A stretch of DNA of 64,000 nucleotides from Streptomyces sp. NRRL S-244 (GCF_000717915.1 NZ_JOCX01000001.1:310001-374000); one strand, 5' to 3'. Positions 33,475 through 47,290 are shown, counted from the stretch's first letter. Notes: generated from the letters alone by a model not told the origin. A program made the numbers and translations.

Positions 33475-33885
33475 TCAGTGGGGGAGGGTGAGCACCTGGC
33501 CGGGGTGGACGAGGTCGGGGTTCGAGCCGATGACGCCCCTGTTCATGGCGTAGAGCTCGCGCCAGCGGGCCTCGTTGCCCAGCTCCCGGCGGGCGATCGC
33601 GGAGAGCGAGTCGCCCGCCCGCACGGTGTACGTACGCTTCTTGGCGGCCGGCACCGGCTTGGGCGCCGGAGCCGCCGGCACCGCCTTGTGCGCCGCGGAC
33701 GTGGGCGTCGGGGTGTGCGGCGCGGGCTTCGGCGGGGCCGCGGCGGCCATCCGCTCGGCGGCGGCCTTGGTGGCCGAGACGGCGTCGGTGTACTTCGCCG
33801 CGTAGTCGGCGGACGCGGCCGCCGCGGCCTTCTCCGCGGCCTCGTGCTTCTTCTTGTCGGACTTGAGGAAGTCGAAGAGTCCCAT
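33475..33885 (-). CDS. LysM domain protein (small, BON/LysM-like)
   Basis: A 136-residue protein. The N-terminus is MGLFDFLKSDKKKHEAAEKA, followed by an Ala/Lys/Pro-rich linker and a C-terminal LysM module of about 50 residues (TYTVRAGDSLSAIARRELGN, NPDLVHPGQVLTLP). LysM binds N-acetylglucosamine polymers, but no signal peptide is visible. Like its LysM/BON relatives named for the MGLFDFLK start, it may act in the cytoplasm or be exported by an unrecognised route. Confidence 0.83.
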   Translation of the reverse strand: MGLFDFLKSDKKKHEAAEKAAAAASADYAAKYTDAVSATKAAAERMAAAAPPKPAPHTPTPTSAAHKAVPAAPAPKPVPAAKKRTYTVRAGDSLSAIARRELGNEARWRELYAMNRGVIGSNPDLVHPGQVLTLPH

Positions 33886-34026
33886 TGGTCTGTACGCCTC
33901 CGGCGTGGTGTCGCCCCCTGGCTCGGTGCCTTCCCCCCACTGTCGGACAGCCGGGGCCGCCCGGCCCTGTGACAGGGCCAACCGGGGGACCCGGGCGGGC
34001 GCCCGCCCTGCTGTTACTGTCCACGG

Positions 34027-34551
34027 ATGCCCGAGCTCGTCTTCCCCTCCCCCCGTCTGCACGCCTCCTGGCTCGCCGCCCGCGAGGAGTGGGGCACCGA
34101 CGCCCACATGGACGGCGCCGGACTCGGCTCGGAGGACGACGTCGACAGCCCCGGGGGCTTCGCCGCCTGGACGGAGCGGCTGCGCGGGTACGGGGACCGG
34201 ACCCGCCCCGTCGAGCAGGGTCGCGTGCACGCCACGTACTGGTGGATCACCGAGGACGACACCTATCTGGGTGCCATCGACCTGCGCCACTACCTGAACG
34301 GCTTCCTCCTCGACGCCGGCGGCCACATCGGATACGGCATACGGCCCTCCGCCCGCCGGCGCGGGCTGGCCGGCTGGGCCCTCGGCGCGGTCCTGTACGA
34401 GGCCCGGCTCCTGGGGATGGACCGGGTACTCCTGACGTGCGACCCCGGTAACACCGGGTCGGTACGCACGATCGAGCGGGGCGGCGGCGTCCTGGAGGAC
34501 GTGCGCGACACCCTCGTCGGCCCCAAGCGCCGGTACTGGATCGACCTCTAA
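34027..34551 (+). CDS. GNAT-family N-acetyltransferase
   Basis: Acetyl-CoA-dependent acetyltransferase of 174 residues. The acyl-CoA loop is GHIGYGIRPSARRRGLAGWA and the C-terminal strand PGNTGSVRTIERGGGVLE is typical of the YhbS/RimI-like relatives. The substrate is unknown. It stands alone between the divergent LysM gene and a terminator shared with tRNA-Ala. Confidence 0.83.
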   Translation: MPELVFPSPRLHASWLAAREEWGTDAHMDGAGLGSEDDVDSPGGFAAWTERLRGYGDRTRPVEQGRVHATYWWITEDDTYLGAIDLRHYLNGFLLDAGGHIGYGIRPSARRRGLAGWALGAVLYEARLLGMDRVLLTCDPGNTGSVRTIERGGGVLEDVRDTLVGPKRRYWIDL

Positions 34552-34595
34552 GCGACCTCTGGCCGGGGCGCCGCCGCGCGCACCACACCACGCAA

Positions 34596-34637
34596 AGAGG
34601 CCACCTGACCTGCGTTTCCGCTGGTCAGGTGGCCTCT
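34596..34637. terminator. Terminator between GNAT gene and tRNA-Ala
   Basis: Perfect 15-bp stem AGAGGCCACCTGACC with a 12-base loop. It lies 44 bp after the GNAT stop and eight bases past the tRNA-Ala 3' end, so it can serve both converging transcripts. Confidence 0.85.
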
Positions 34638-34644
34638 GGTGCTG

Positions 34645-34717
34645 TGGAGCTTAGGAGATTCGAACTCCTGACATCTGCCTTGCAAAGGCAGCGCTCTACC
34701 AACTGAGCTAAAGCCCC
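34645..34717 (-). tRNA. tRNA-Ala (TGC)
   Basis: Minus-strand cloverleaf of 73 bases. The acceptor stem is GGGGCTT/AAGCTCC with one G-U pair and discriminator A. The anticodon loop CTGCC-TTTGCAA-GGCAG gives TGC. D arm TTAGCTCAGTTGGTAGAGC and T arm GGAGTTCGAATCTCC are standard. CCA is not encoded. Confidence 0.96.
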
Positions 34718-34881
34718 GAAAAGATGGACGCGACCGCCTCCCGTGAAGGTGTGGCCGTTCCGCAGAACAGAGTACCGGGTGTACCCCCGCATCTCGCAAA
34801 ATTATGGGGGCTCCCGCCATGCGACCACGCTCCGTAAGATGCTCGCGAGGTTCGCACCAGCGAAGTAGGGGAGTAGTAAGA

Positions 34882-35430
34882 GTGGACGCTGTTCAGCAAG
34901 AGGCCACGGCCAGAGCCAGAGAGCTTCAGCGCAGTTGGTACGGGGAGCCGCTGGGCGCTCTCTTCCGCCGGCTCATAGATGACCTCGGCTTGAACCAGGC
35001 CCGCCTCGCTGCCGTCCTCGGACTGTCGGCGCCCATGCTGTCCCAGCTGATGAGCGGCCAGCGGGCCAAGATCGGGAACCCGGCCGTGGTGCAGCGCGTC
35101 CAGGCCCTCCAGGATCTCGCGGGCCAGGTGGCGGACGGAAGCGTCAGCGCGGCCGAGGCCACCGACCGGATGGACGAGATCAAGAAGACCCAGGGAGGCT
35201 CCGTCCTCAGCAACAGCGGGCAGACCACCACCGGTTCGGGCGCGCCGACCGTCAAGCGCGTCGTCCGCGAGATCCAGTCGCTGCTGCGGTCGGTCTCCGC
35301 GGCCGGCGACATCATCGATGCGGCCGACTCCCTCGCCCCCAGCCATCCCGAACTGGCAGAGTTCCTCCGGGTCTACGGCGCGGGCCGCACCGCCGACGCG
35401 GTCGCCCACTACGAGGCCCACCAGAACTGA
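34882..35430 (+). CDS. Helix-turn-helix DNA-binding protein
   Basis: A 182-residue XRE-like protein. The HTH lies at about residues 35-60 (LNQARLAAVLGLSAPMLSQL). The C-terminal half has a helical region ending in AEFLRVYGAGRTADAVAHYE. The GTG at 34882 follows GGGGAG; TAAGAT at 34835 may be its -10. The gene lies 39 bp before a Ser/Thr kinase gene, and this pairing is seen as a unit, so the kinase may control the DNA-binding protein. Target genes are unknown. Confidence 0.78.
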   Translation: MDAVQQEATARARELQRSWYGEPLGALFRRLIDDLGLNQARLAAVLGLSAPMLSQLMSGQRAKIGNPAVVQRVQALQDLAGQVADGSVSAAEATDRMDEIKKTQGGSVLSNSGQTTTGSGAPTVKRVVREIQSLLRSVSAAGDIIDAADSLAPSHPELAEFLRVYGAGRTADAVAHYEAHQN

Positions 35431-35469
35431 CGCGGGAACGCACGCACGAGACGGGGGACGGGCGCAGCG

Positions 35470-36729
35470 ATGGGTGAGATCTTCGCCGGTCGGTACGAGC
35501 TGATCGATCCGATCGGGCGCGGTGGCGCGGGCGCCGTGTGGCGGGCCTGGGACCACCGGCGCCGCCGGTACGTCGCCGCCAAGGTGCTGCGGCAGAGCGA
35601 CGCCCACACCCTGCTGCGGTTCGTCCGGGAGCAGGCCCTGCGCATCGACCACCCGCACGTGCTGGCGCCCGCCAGCTGGGCGGCGGACGACGACAAGGTC
35701 CTGTTCACGATGGACCTCGTCGCCGGCGGCTCCCTCGCCCACGTGATCGGGGACTACGGCCCGCTGCCGCCCCGTTTCGTGTGCACGCTGCTCGACCAGC
35801 TCCTGTCGGGGCTGGCGGCGGTGCACGCGGAAGGCGTCGTGCACCGCGACATCAAGCCCGCCAACATCCTGATGGAGGCGACCGGATCCGGACGGCCGCA
35901 CCTGCGGCTGTCCGACTTCGGCATCTCGATGCGCAAGGGCGAGCCCCGCCTCACCGAGACCGACTACGTGGTCGGCACCCCCGGCTACTTCGCCCCGGAA
36001 CAACTGCTCGGCTCCGAACCCGACTTCCCCGCCGACCTCTTCGCCGTCGGGCTCGTCGCCCTCTACCTCCTGCGCGGCAGCAAGCCCGATTCCCGGGCCC
36101 TGGTCGAGCACTTCTTCGCCCATGGCACCCCCGCCGCCCCCGAGGGCGTTCCGGCGCCGCTCTGGGACGTCATCGCGAACCTCCTCCAGCCGGACCCCCA
36201 GAGCCGGTTCAAGACCGCCACAGGGGCCCGCAAGGCCCTTGTCGAGGCCGTGGAGCTGCTCCCGCGGCCCGCGGCGGGCGAGGACCCGGTGGAGGTGTTC
36301 GACCAACTCGGACCGCTCCCCGCCGGTTTCGGGCCCCAAGGGCCGCAGAGCACGGCCGCGGTGACCCCCGAGTCGCCCACCGCGGCGGGGGTCCCCGCGC
36401 AGGCGCACGCGGCCGCGCCCGCCCCCGTACCGGCCGCCCCGGCGGGGTTCGGGCCGCCGCCGGCCGGGGTGTTCGGGCCCTCGGAGACGGGGAGCTTCCA
36501 CCTCCCGCCGCCGGTGCGCTCCGATGCCCCGGGCGCCTCCGGCCCGACGCCCGGCCCGACGCCCGGCACGACACCCGGCACGACCGCCGCCACCGCCGTC
36601 GCCGCCCCGTACGCGGCGCCCCCGCGGTCCGGCGGGATCGCCCCGCCGTCGGCGAGGGCCACCGCCGGGATCCTCACCGCGGCGCTGCTGTGCTTCGCCG
36701 TGGGCGTCTGGGCGCTGACCCGGATCTGA
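35470..36729 (+). CDS. Ser/Thr protein kinase with C-terminal membrane helix
   Basis: Active-looking Hanks-type kinase of 419 residues. Kinase domain residues 8-265: IGRGGAGAVW, ATP-lysine K38 in VAAKVL, catalytic HRDIKPAN (D127) and SDFG (D149). A long Pro/Ala/Gly/Thr-rich linker, with repeated GPTPG-type units, ends in a single membrane helix (TAGILTAALLCFAVGVWALT) right at the C-terminus. There is no external sensor domain, so it probably senses in the cytoplasm or through a partner. Downstream of the HTH gene, likely co-transcribed. Confidence 0.87.
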   Translation: MGEIFAGRYELIDPIGRGGAGAVWRAWDHRRRRYVAAKVLRQSDAHTLLRFVREQALRIDHPHVLAPASWAADDDKVLFTMDLVAGGSLAHVIGDYGPLPPRFVCTLLDQLLSGLAAVHAEGVVHRDIKPANILMEATGSGRPHLRLSDFGISMRKGEPRLTETDYVVGTPGYFAPEQLLGSEPDFPADLFAVGLVALYLLRGSKPDSRALVEHFFAHGTPAAPEGVPAPLWDVIANLLQPDPQSRFKTATGARKALVEAVELLPRPAAGEDPVEVFDQLGPLPAGFGPQGPQSTAAVTPESPTAAGVPAQAHAAAPAPVPAAPAGFGPPPAGVFGPSETGSFHLPPPVRSDAPGASGPTPGPTPGTTPGTTAATAVAAPYAAPPRSGGIAPPSARATAGILTAALLCFAVGVWALTRI

Positions 36730-36754
36730 GCCGCGCAACGCCCTCTGGTCCGCC

Positions 36755-38062
36755 TTACGCGGTCGGCCCGTGCCGTCGGCCCAGCAGGAACCATCCGCCG
36801 AGCACGAGCAGCAGCACGGTCCCGGTGCCGAAGCCCGCGCCGGCCACCACCCGCATCACCGAGCGCCCGTCGGCCGCCTCCGCGGCCTCGGGGGCGGTGA
36901 GCCCGTCCTTGGCGGCCGCCCGTTCGTCCGCGCCGACCCCGAACCCGGCGGCGGTCAGGCTCTCCTTGTACGCGGGCCCCTTGGCCGGGGCGCCGCTCAC
37001 GTCCATGCGCAGCGTCAGCGGCACCGGGCTGGCGTCCTCGGTGAACTCGGCGACCTTCCCGCCCAGGGTGACCGCGATGTAGTACCAGCCCGCCAGCCCG
37101 GCCCCCCGTACCTCTCCGCTGTTCGAGAAGCGGTTCTCGTAGGCCACCGGCGCCGTCTTCGGCAGGGTGACGCCCGCCTGCTTGCCGGCGTACGAGACGT
37201 CCTTGTCCTCGACCAGGCCCCGGTACGGGCTGTACAGCGCGACGCTGAGCCCGCCCGAGGCAGACCCGTACGACTTGGTCATCCTGGCGCCGGCGAGCTC
37301 GGCGCTGAGCCCCAGCTGCTGTCCCCAGTCGAGCGGGACCCGGTAGAAGCGGGTCTGGCCGGGCCGCAGGTCGTCCCGCCAGACCCCGCTGCCCAGCGCC
37401 CGGGCGTCGTTGAAGCCGGTGCCGCCGCTGCGCGCCACCGGCTCGCTGCCGGGCAGCGTCGGCGAGGCCGAGGGCCAGACGCTGGGCGCGGTGGTGGGGG
37501 CGCTGCCGGCGGCGAGGCCGGGCTCGCGCTGAAGCAGCAGTTCCACCGGCCACGCGCCCGGGTCGGAGTCCTTGGCGGCGGTGCGGGTGACCTTCGCGAA
37601 GTAGACGCCGGCGCCCTGGCATTCGGCGTCCTCCTCCAGCCGCCGGACCGCGACCGCGCCGAGGGGGACCGGGTCGTAACCGAAGCCGGCCCGGCCGGGG
37701 TTGTTCGGGCAGCGCCCGCCCTCCTTGGTCATGATCTCGACCTCGAGGCCGTCGCCGTAGCCGACCTTGGCGCCGCGCGGGGGCTGGAGGACGGCGGAGA
37801 AGTACACGCTGGAGGCGTCGTCGAGATTCAGCCGGTAGACGCGCTCGCCCGGGCCGATGGTGTCCGCGTAGGCCTGCCCGGCCGCCACGAGCGGGGCGTC
37901 CGCGCTGCTGGGCCTGCCCTCGATCCGCTTGGCGCCCTCGGCGCCCTGATACGCCGGCACCGGCTGCGGGGACGCCGTGGCGGCCTGCACCGCCCCCGGA
38001 AGGCCCCCGGCCAGCCCCAGGGCCGCCGCCCCCACCAGCACCGTCGTTCGTACCCGCCCCAT
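36755..38062 (-). CDS. Secreted, C-terminally membrane-anchored protein of unknown function
   Basis: A 435-residue protein with an N-terminal signal peptide (VRTTVLVGAAALGLAGGLPG, cleavage around AVQA). An extracytoplasmic region of about 350 residues and a C-terminal membrane helix (AGAGFGTGTVLLLVLGGWFL) with a basic end follow. The outside part shows two similar beta-rich modules (YADTIGPGERVYRLNLDDAS and DDLRPGQTRFYRVPLDWG) that may be a duplicated domain. No enzyme motif is recognised. The ATG at 38062 is preceded immediately by a GTG. The palindrome-like TTGCTAGCGCAA is found 16 bp upstream. Confidence 0.68.
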   Translation of the reverse strand: MGRVRTTVLVGAAALGLAGGLPGAVQAATASPQPVPAYQGAEGAKRIEGRPSSADAPLVAAGQAYADTIGPGERVYRLNLDDASSVYFSAVLQPPRGAKVGYGDGLEVEIMTKEGGRCPNNPGRAGFGYDPVPLGAVAVRRLEEDAECQGAGVYFAKVTRTAAKDSDPGAWPVELLLQREPGLAAGSAPTTAPSVWPSASPTLPGSEPVARSGGTGFNDARALGSGVWRDDLRPGQTRFYRVPLDWGQQLGLSAELAGARMTKSYGSASGGLSVALYSPYRGLVEDKDVSYAGKQAGVTLPKTAPVAYENRFSNSGEVRGAGLAGWYYIAVTLGGKVAEFTEDASPVPLTLRMDVSGAPAKGPAYKESLTAAGFGVGADERAAAKDGLTAPEAAEAADGRSVMRVVAGAGFGTGTVLLLVLGGWFLLGRRHGPTA

Positions 38063-38077
38063 CACGCCACCCCGATT

Positions 38078-38089
38078 TTGCTAGCGCAA
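38078..38089. promoter_or_regulatory. Inverted-repeat motif TTGC-TAGC-GCAA upstream of the secreted protein
   Basis: Arms TTGC and GCAA flank TAGC, inside an A+T-rich patch (38076-38122) that is unusual for this genome. It sits where the promoter of the membrane protein gene should be, so an operator or -10 region is possible. The same A+T patch may partly belong to the terminator of the DLW-39 gene. Confidence 0.35.
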
Positions 38090-38133
38090 GCCAAATCTTT
38101 GCAGAACGTAATTTTTCGTCACAGAACAGCACA

Positions 38134-38163
38134 AAGCCCCGGCCGCAGCGGCAGCCGGGGCTT
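38134..38163 (-). terminator. Terminator of DLW-39 gene
   Basis: A 10-bp stem AAGCCCCGGC/GCCGGGGCTT with additional inner pairing, located 20 bp after the small gene's stop and followed on the minus strand by TTTGTG. Confidence 0.8.
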
Positions 38164-38183
38164 CATGAGATCAGCTTTCGGTC

Positions 38184-38318
38184 TCACACACCGGAACCAG
38201 AGGGCACGGAGTCAGTTGCCTCCGTCCACAGGTCCTGCTCGGCGCGGTCCGCCTGGATCTGGCGGTACACGAGGAGCCCGCCGATGGCGGCCAGTGCGAC
38301 CAGGAGCAGCTTCTTCAC
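38184..38318 (-). CDS. DLW-39 family small membrane protein
   Basis: A 44-residue protein conserved in actinobacteria and named for its DLW motif and typical length of about 39 residues. One membrane helix (KKLLLVALAAIGGLLVYRQI) precedes AEQDLWTEATDSVPSG. The GTG at 38318 follows GAGG seven bases upstream; a longer open frame to 38378 is not supported. Function unknown; it regularly lies near gyrA and the tRNA-Ile/Ala genes. Confidence 0.85.
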   Translation of the reverse strand: MKKLLLVALAAIGGLLVYRQIQADRAEQDLWTEATDSVPSGSGV

Positions 38319-38420
38319 CGCGCGACCTCGTCTTTCATTGACGTTGGGGACTTCTGACGGCCAACAATACACACGCACCGATACCGTTCGGTGACCTGGG
38401 AAGCCCTCAACTGACCCTAC

Positions 38421-38459
38421 GAAGAAGACCCCCAGGCCGGGGGCCTGGGGGTCTTCTTC
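38421..38459 (-). terminator. tRNA-Ile terminator
   Basis: Perfect 18-bp stem with a three-base loop, five bases from the 3' end of tRNA-Ile on the minus strand. The stem includes GAAGAAGACCCCC and its complement. Confidence 0.88.
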
Positions 38460-38463
38460 ACTG

Positions 38464-38537
38464 TGGGGCTAACAGGATTTGAACCTGTGGCCTCATCCTT
38501 ATCAGGGATGCGCTCTAACCAACTGAGCTATAGCCCC
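38464..38537 (-). tRNA. tRNA-Ile (GAT)
   Basis: Minus-strand cloverleaf of 74 bases, acceptor stem GGGGCTA/TAGCCCC and discriminator A. The anticodon stem-loop CATCC-CTGATAA-GGATG gives GAT. D arm TAGCTCAGTTGGTTAGAGC and T arm CAGGTTCAAATCCTG are canonical. CCA is not encoded. Confidence 0.96.
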
Positions 38538-38631
38538 ATCCGCGCTGCGCGCTGACTCCTGAAGATTAGCGCACAGACACGGTCCCGCCAAAATCCGTTC
38601 CCCGGGGCAGTCCCCGCAGGTCAATCAGCGG

Positions 38632-39333
38632 TCATTCGTCCTCGGCGAGCGTGAGCTCCACACCGCCGACGAAGCCCGCCGACAAGTTGTAGATGAACGC
38701 GCCCAGCGTCGCCAGCGCCGTCGCCAGCACCACGTCGATGACCGCGATCACCGACGTGAAGATCAGAACGCGCGGCAGCGACAGGAACGACTGGAGGTCG
38801 AAGCCGTTGCTCTCGTTCGACCCGGTCGCCTCGCTGATGGTGCCGCCGACGGTCGAGAAGACGCCCATGGCGTCCATGACCATCCACAGCACCGCCGCCG
38901 CCACGATCGTGCACACGCCCAGCGCGATCGACAGCAGGAAGCTGACCTTCATCACCGACCACGGGTCGGCCTTGGCCACCCGCAGCCGCGCCTTGCGCGT
39001 CCTGGGCGCCGTACGGGCCCCCGTACGCGGCTTGCGCTGCGCCGCGGCGTCCCCGGCGGCCCGCGGCGCGCCGGGGGCCGTGGGCGCCGCGTACGCCTGC
39101 GGCGGGTGGTACGGCTGCTCCGTCGGCCGGCCGGCCGCGGCGGCCGGTGCGGCCGCCGGTACGGCCGCCGGGGCGGCCTTCTCCTGCTTCGGCTTGCGGG
39201 TGTCCGTCACGGTCCTCCCCTTGCCCTTGGCGGACTCGGCGGCCTCGACGGCCCCTTCCGGGGAGTCCGCGGCGGGGCCACGGGTACCGTCCTCCCCAGT
39301 CTTGGCCGGTCCGGCGCCCGTGGCTCCACTCAC
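38632..39333 (-). CDS. DUF3566 domain membrane protein
   Basis: Membrane protein of 233 residues directly downstream of gyrA, the same place as Rv0007 in mycobacteria. The first 120 residues are an Ala/Pro/Lys-rich, disordered cytoplasmic part. The DUF3566 domain follows (KADPWSVMKVSFLLSIALGV), with two membrane helices around a short outer loop and a conserved end (GAFIYNLSAGFVGGVELTLA). The GTG at 39333 is three bases past the gyrA stop with GAGGAG in the gyrA end. Function unknown, with a suspected envelope role. Confidence 0.82.
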   Translation of the reverse strand: MSGATGAGPAKTGEDGTRGPAADSPEGAVEAAESAKGKGRTVTDTRKPKQEKAAPAAVPAAAPAAAAGRPTEQPYHPPQAYAAPTAPGAPRAAGDAAAQRKPRTGARTAPRTRKARLRVAKADPWSVMKVSFLLSIALGVCTIVAAAVLWMVMDAMGVFSTVGGTISEATGSNESNGFDLQSFLSLPRVLIFTSVIAVIDVVLATALATLGAFIYNLSAGFVGGVELTLAEDE

Positions 39334-39336
39334 GAC

Positions 39337-41931
<2,595 letters not shown>

Positions 41932-41972
41932 TGCTGGTCAGAAGTCCTTTCAGGCGGTCAGCGGAGGCCGAC

Positions 41973-44246
<2,274 letters not shown>

Positions 44247-44315
44247 TCACGCGGGCGTCCAGCGCTTCGGCCTGTCAACCTCTCGCTACCGTGAGGGACG
44301 CCACGCGATCCGGGG

Positions 44316-44900
44316 CTATCCGTACGTGTCCCCCGGCCCCGTACTGCCCGGCGCGCGCAGCGGCCCGTACCGCTTCGGGCGCCCGCCCGGGCCCTGGACC
44401 TTGATCATCCGGACGGTGCCCTGGCCCAGGTCCGCGTTGAGCCGCGCCACCAGCTGCGGGGCCAGCAGCTTCAGCTGCGCCGCCCAGGCCGAGGAATCAC
44501 AGCGCACGACCAGTTCACGGTCTTCGTACCGGTCCGGTTCACAGTGCGCCGCGATCTCCGGCCCGACGATCTCCGGCCAGCGCTCCATCACGCCCGCGAC
44601 CGCCATCGGCATCTCCCAGCCGCGCTCGGTGCGCAGCCGGTCCAGCGCCGCCATCAGCGGCATCGGGTCGCGGCCGTCCGCGCGGGCGCCCGAGCGCAGG
44701 CCGGGGCGGTGCTTGTTCTTCCCGCCGGCCGCGTTGCCCCGGGCCCGCGCCTGCTCGCGGGCCGCCGCCAGTGCCTGCCGGGCGAGGTCCACGCCCGAGG
44801 GCTCGGGAACCTTGCGGGGTTCCGCCGTGCGGGGCTCCGTCTTGCCGGGCTCTGCCGTGCGGGGCTCCGTCTTGCGGGGCTCCTGCCCGTCGCCGCTCAC
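44316..44900 (-). CDS. dciA: DciA-family (DUF721) replication protein
   Basis: A 194-residue DUF721 protein. The family includes DciA, the helicase operator that assists DnaB loading in bacteria without DnaC or DnaI. The C-terminal KH-like domain is seen in [33 protein letters not shown] and [17 protein letters not shown]. The N-terminal 40 residues contain a tandem [13 protein letters not shown] repeat and are probably disordered. The GTG at 44900 overlaps the recF stop. Position between recF and gyrB is standard for actinobacteria. Confidence 0.85.
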   Translation of the reverse strand: MSGDGQEPRKTEPRTAEPGKTEPRTAEPRKVPEPSGVDLARQALAAAREQARARGNAAGGKNKHRPGLRSGARADGRDPMPLMAALDRLRTERGWEMPMAVAGVMERWPEIVGPEIAAHCEPDRYEDRELVVRCDSSAWAAQLKLLAPQLVARLNADLGQGTVRMIKVQGPGGRPKRYGPLRAPGSTGPGDTYG

Positions 44901-46057
44901 AGCCGGGTCACCTCACCGCCGGACACCCCGAACCGGGTCCCCGCCAGCACCCCCGGAACGTCGTCGTCCACCGCCGCCGTCACCAGCACCTGCTCGCCCG
45001 GGGCCACCAGCTCCGCGAGCCGCTCCCGGCGCCGCGCGTCCAGCTCGGCGAACACGTCGTCCAGGATCAGCACCGGCTCGGCGCCCTCCGAGCGCAGCAG
45101 CTCGTACGAGGCCAGCCGCAGTGCCAGCGCGTACGACCAGGACTCGCCGTGGCTCGCGTACCCCTTCGCCGGGAGGTCGCCCAGGCGCAGCAGCACGTCG
45201 TCCCGGTGCGGGCCCACCAGGGTCACGCCGCGCTCGATCTCCTGCTTGCGCACGTCGGCCAGGGCCGCGAGCAGCACCTCGTACAGGGCTTCGCGGGTGC
45301 GGGCCCCGCCGTTGTCCACGGCGTCGTCCACGGCGTCCCCGGCCTCGCCGGCGGCCGAGGACTTGTACGCGAGCCCCAGCGGGCCGCCGCCGGGCGCGAG
45401 CTGCTCGTACGCCTTGTCCGCGAGCGGAAGCAGCGTCGCGATCAGGTCGAGGCGCTGCGCCAGCAGCTCCGCGCCCGCGCGCGCGAGGTGCTGGTCCCAG
45501 ACGTCGAGGGTGGAGAGGTCCATGGAGCGGCCGCCGTGCCGCCGGGCCATCGCCGCGGACTTCAGCAGGGTGTTGCGCTGCTTGAGCACCCGCTCGTAGT
45601 CCGACCGGACTCCCGCCATCCGCGGCGAGCGGGCCGTGACGAGCTCGTCGAGGAACCGCCGGCGCTCCCCGGGGTCCCCCTTCACCAGCGCCAGGTCCTC
45701 CGGCGCGAACAGCACCGTGCGTACGATCCCCAGCACGTCCCGGGGCCTGACCTGCGAGGACCGGTTGATGCGGGCGCGGTTGGCGCGCCCGGGGTTCAGC
45801 TCCAGCTCGACCAGCTGCTGGCGCGCGCCGTGCGTGACGGCCGCGCGGATGACGGCGCGGTCGGCGCCCATCCGGACCAGCGGGGCGTCCGAGGAGACGC
45901 GGTGGCTGCCGAGCGTGGCCAGGTAGCCGATGGCCTCGACCAGGTTCGTCTTGCCCTGGCCGTTGGGGCCCACGAAAGCCGTGACGCCCGGGTCGAGGGG
46001 AACCTCGGCCCGGGCGTACGAGCGGAAGTCGGCCAGTGAGAGATGCGAAACATGCAT
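44897..46057 (-). CDS. recF: DNA replication/repair protein RecF
   Basis: SMC-like ATPase of 386 residues that helps load RecA at single-strand gaps. Walker [18 protein letters not shown] is at residues 29-45. The signature segment is seen near the end, and Walker B reads [20 protein letters not shown]. Starts at the ATG 46057 with the typical [19 protein letters not shown]. Its stop overlaps the dciA start (GTGA). Confidence 0.95.
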   Translation of the reverse strand: MHVSHLSLADFRSYARAEVPLDPGVTAFVGPNGQGKTNLVEAIGYLATLGSHRVSSDAPLVRMGADRAVIRAAVTHGARQQLVELELNPGRANRARINRSSQVRPRDVLGIVRTVLFAPEDLALVKGDPGERRRFLDELVTARSPRMAGVRSDYERVLKQRNTLLKSAAMARRHGGRSMDLSTLDVWDQHLARAGAELLAQRLDLIATLLPLADKAYEQLAPGGGPLGLAYKSSAAGEAGDAVDDAVDNGGARTREALYEVLLAALADVRKQEIERGVTLVGPHRDDVLLRLGDLPAKGYASHGESWSYALALRLASYELLRSEGAEPVLILDDVFAELDARRRERLAELVAPGEQVLVTAAVDDDVPGVLAGTRFGVSGGEVTRL

Positions 46058-46157
46058 ACGGCGCCGACCTCCCCCGGCTTCCTGCTGCTCTGCTCTGTGC
46101 TGCTGTGTGTTGCTGATGCCGTGTGCTCCTGCGGAGCGGCTGTGGAGCGGTTGTGGA

Positions 46158-47033
46158 CTAGACCTTCTCGACCGCGTGGCCGCCGAACTGGTTGCGCAGC
46201 GCGGCGATCATCTTCATCTGCGGCGAGTCGTCCTGGCGGGACGCGAACCGCGCGAAGAGCGAGGCGGTGATCGCGGGCAGCGGCACGGCGTTGTCGATCG
46301 CCGCCTCCACCGTCCACCGGCCCTCGCCCGAGTCCTGCGCGAAACCGCGCAGCTGCTCCAGGTGCTCGTCCTGGTCGAGGGCGTTCACGGCCAGGTCCAG
46401 CAGCCAGGAGCGGATGACCGTGCCCTCCTGCCAGGAGCGGAAGACCTCGCGGACGTCGGTGACCGAGTCCACCTTCTCCAGGAGCTCCCAGCCCTCGGCG
46501 TAAGCCTGCATCATGGCGTACTCGATGCCGTTGTGGACCATCTTCGCGAAGTGGCCCGCGCCGACCTTGCCGGCGTGCACGGAGCCGAACTCGCCCTCGG
46601 GCTTGAGGGCGTCGAAGATCGGCTGGACGCGTGCGACGTGGTCCTTCTCGCCGCCGTACATGAGCGCGTAGCCGTTCTCCAGGCCCCACACGCCGCCGGA
46701 GACACCGCAGTCGACGAAGCCGATGCCCTTGGTGGCCAGCTCGGCGGCGTGCTTCTCGTCGTCGGTCCAGCGCGAGTTGCCGCCGTCGACGACGACGTCG
46801 CCGATCGAGAGCAGCTCGGCGAGCTCGTCGACGGTGGACTGCGTCGCCGCACCTGCCGGGACCATCACCCACACCACGCGGGGGGCCTGCAGGCTGTCCA
46901 CAAGTTCCCGCAGGCTGTGGACATCGGCAAGGTCCGGGTTGCGGTCGTATCCGATGACGGTGTGGCCTGCGCGGCGGATGCGCTCGCGCATGTTGCCGCC
47001 CATCTTGCCGAGACCGACGAGACCAAGCTCCAT
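46158..47033 (-). CDS. gnd: 6-phosphogluconate dehydrogenase (decarboxylating), short type
   Basis: Oxidative pentose-phosphate enzyme converting 6-phosphogluconate to ribulose 5-phosphate. At 291 residues it is the short, often NAD-preferring form. Landmarks are [46 protein letters not shown] and the catalytic [19 protein letters not shown]. The ATG at 47033 follows AAGGAA. Its place between dnaN and recF is a conserved actinobacterial oddity for a metabolic gene. Confidence 0.93.
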   Translation of the reverse strand: MELGLVGLGKMGGNMRERIRRAGHTVIGYDRNPDLADVHSLRELVDSLQAPRVVWVMVPAGAATQSTVDELAELLSIGDVVVDGGNSRWTDDEKHAAELATKGIGFVDCGVSGGVWGLENGYALMYGGEKDHVARVQPIFDALKPEGEFGSVHAGKVGAGHFAKMVHNGIEYAMMQAYAEGWELLEKVDSVTDVREVFRSWQEGTVIRSWLLDLAVNALDQDEHLEQLRGFAQDSGEGRWTVEAAIDNAVPLPAITASLFARFASRQDDSPQMKMIAALRNQFGGHAVEKV

Positions 47034-47192
47034 CAGGTGGTTCCTTAAGCGTTGTGGCCGTCTGTGCCGGGTTCCCCGCAATCACCGGGGCAACCCAGGC
47101 TCCGAGCCTACGCCGGGCGCTGCCGCGGGGCGCCACGGGCGCTCCAGGGACGGCCGTACGGGGGCTTACGAGGGGCCGTACGGGCTTTGCAG

Positions 47193-47226
47193 CCGGCCCT
47201 GGTACGGGCCCGGCCCTGGTACGGGC
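47193..47226. repeat. Contiguous 17-bp tandem repeat
   Basis: CCGGCCCTGGTACGGGC occurs twice without a gap (47193-47209, 47210-47226) in the 268-bp space between gnd and dnaN. Two looser GTACGG-containing units lie just before it (about 47154 and 47177). The gap is upstream of gnd and downstream of dnaN. Its role is unknown. Confidence 0.8.
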
Positions 47227-47252
47227 TGGCTTGCCGTAGGGGGCGGAATGCC

Positions 47253-47290
47253 GTCGGGCCCGGCCCCGCGCCTGCGAGACCGGGCCCGAC
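47253..47290 (-). terminator. dnaN terminator
   Basis: An 11-bp stem GTCGGGCCCGG/CCGGGCCCGAC with a 16-base loop lies 11 bp past the dnaN stop on the minus strand. Confidence 0.75.
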
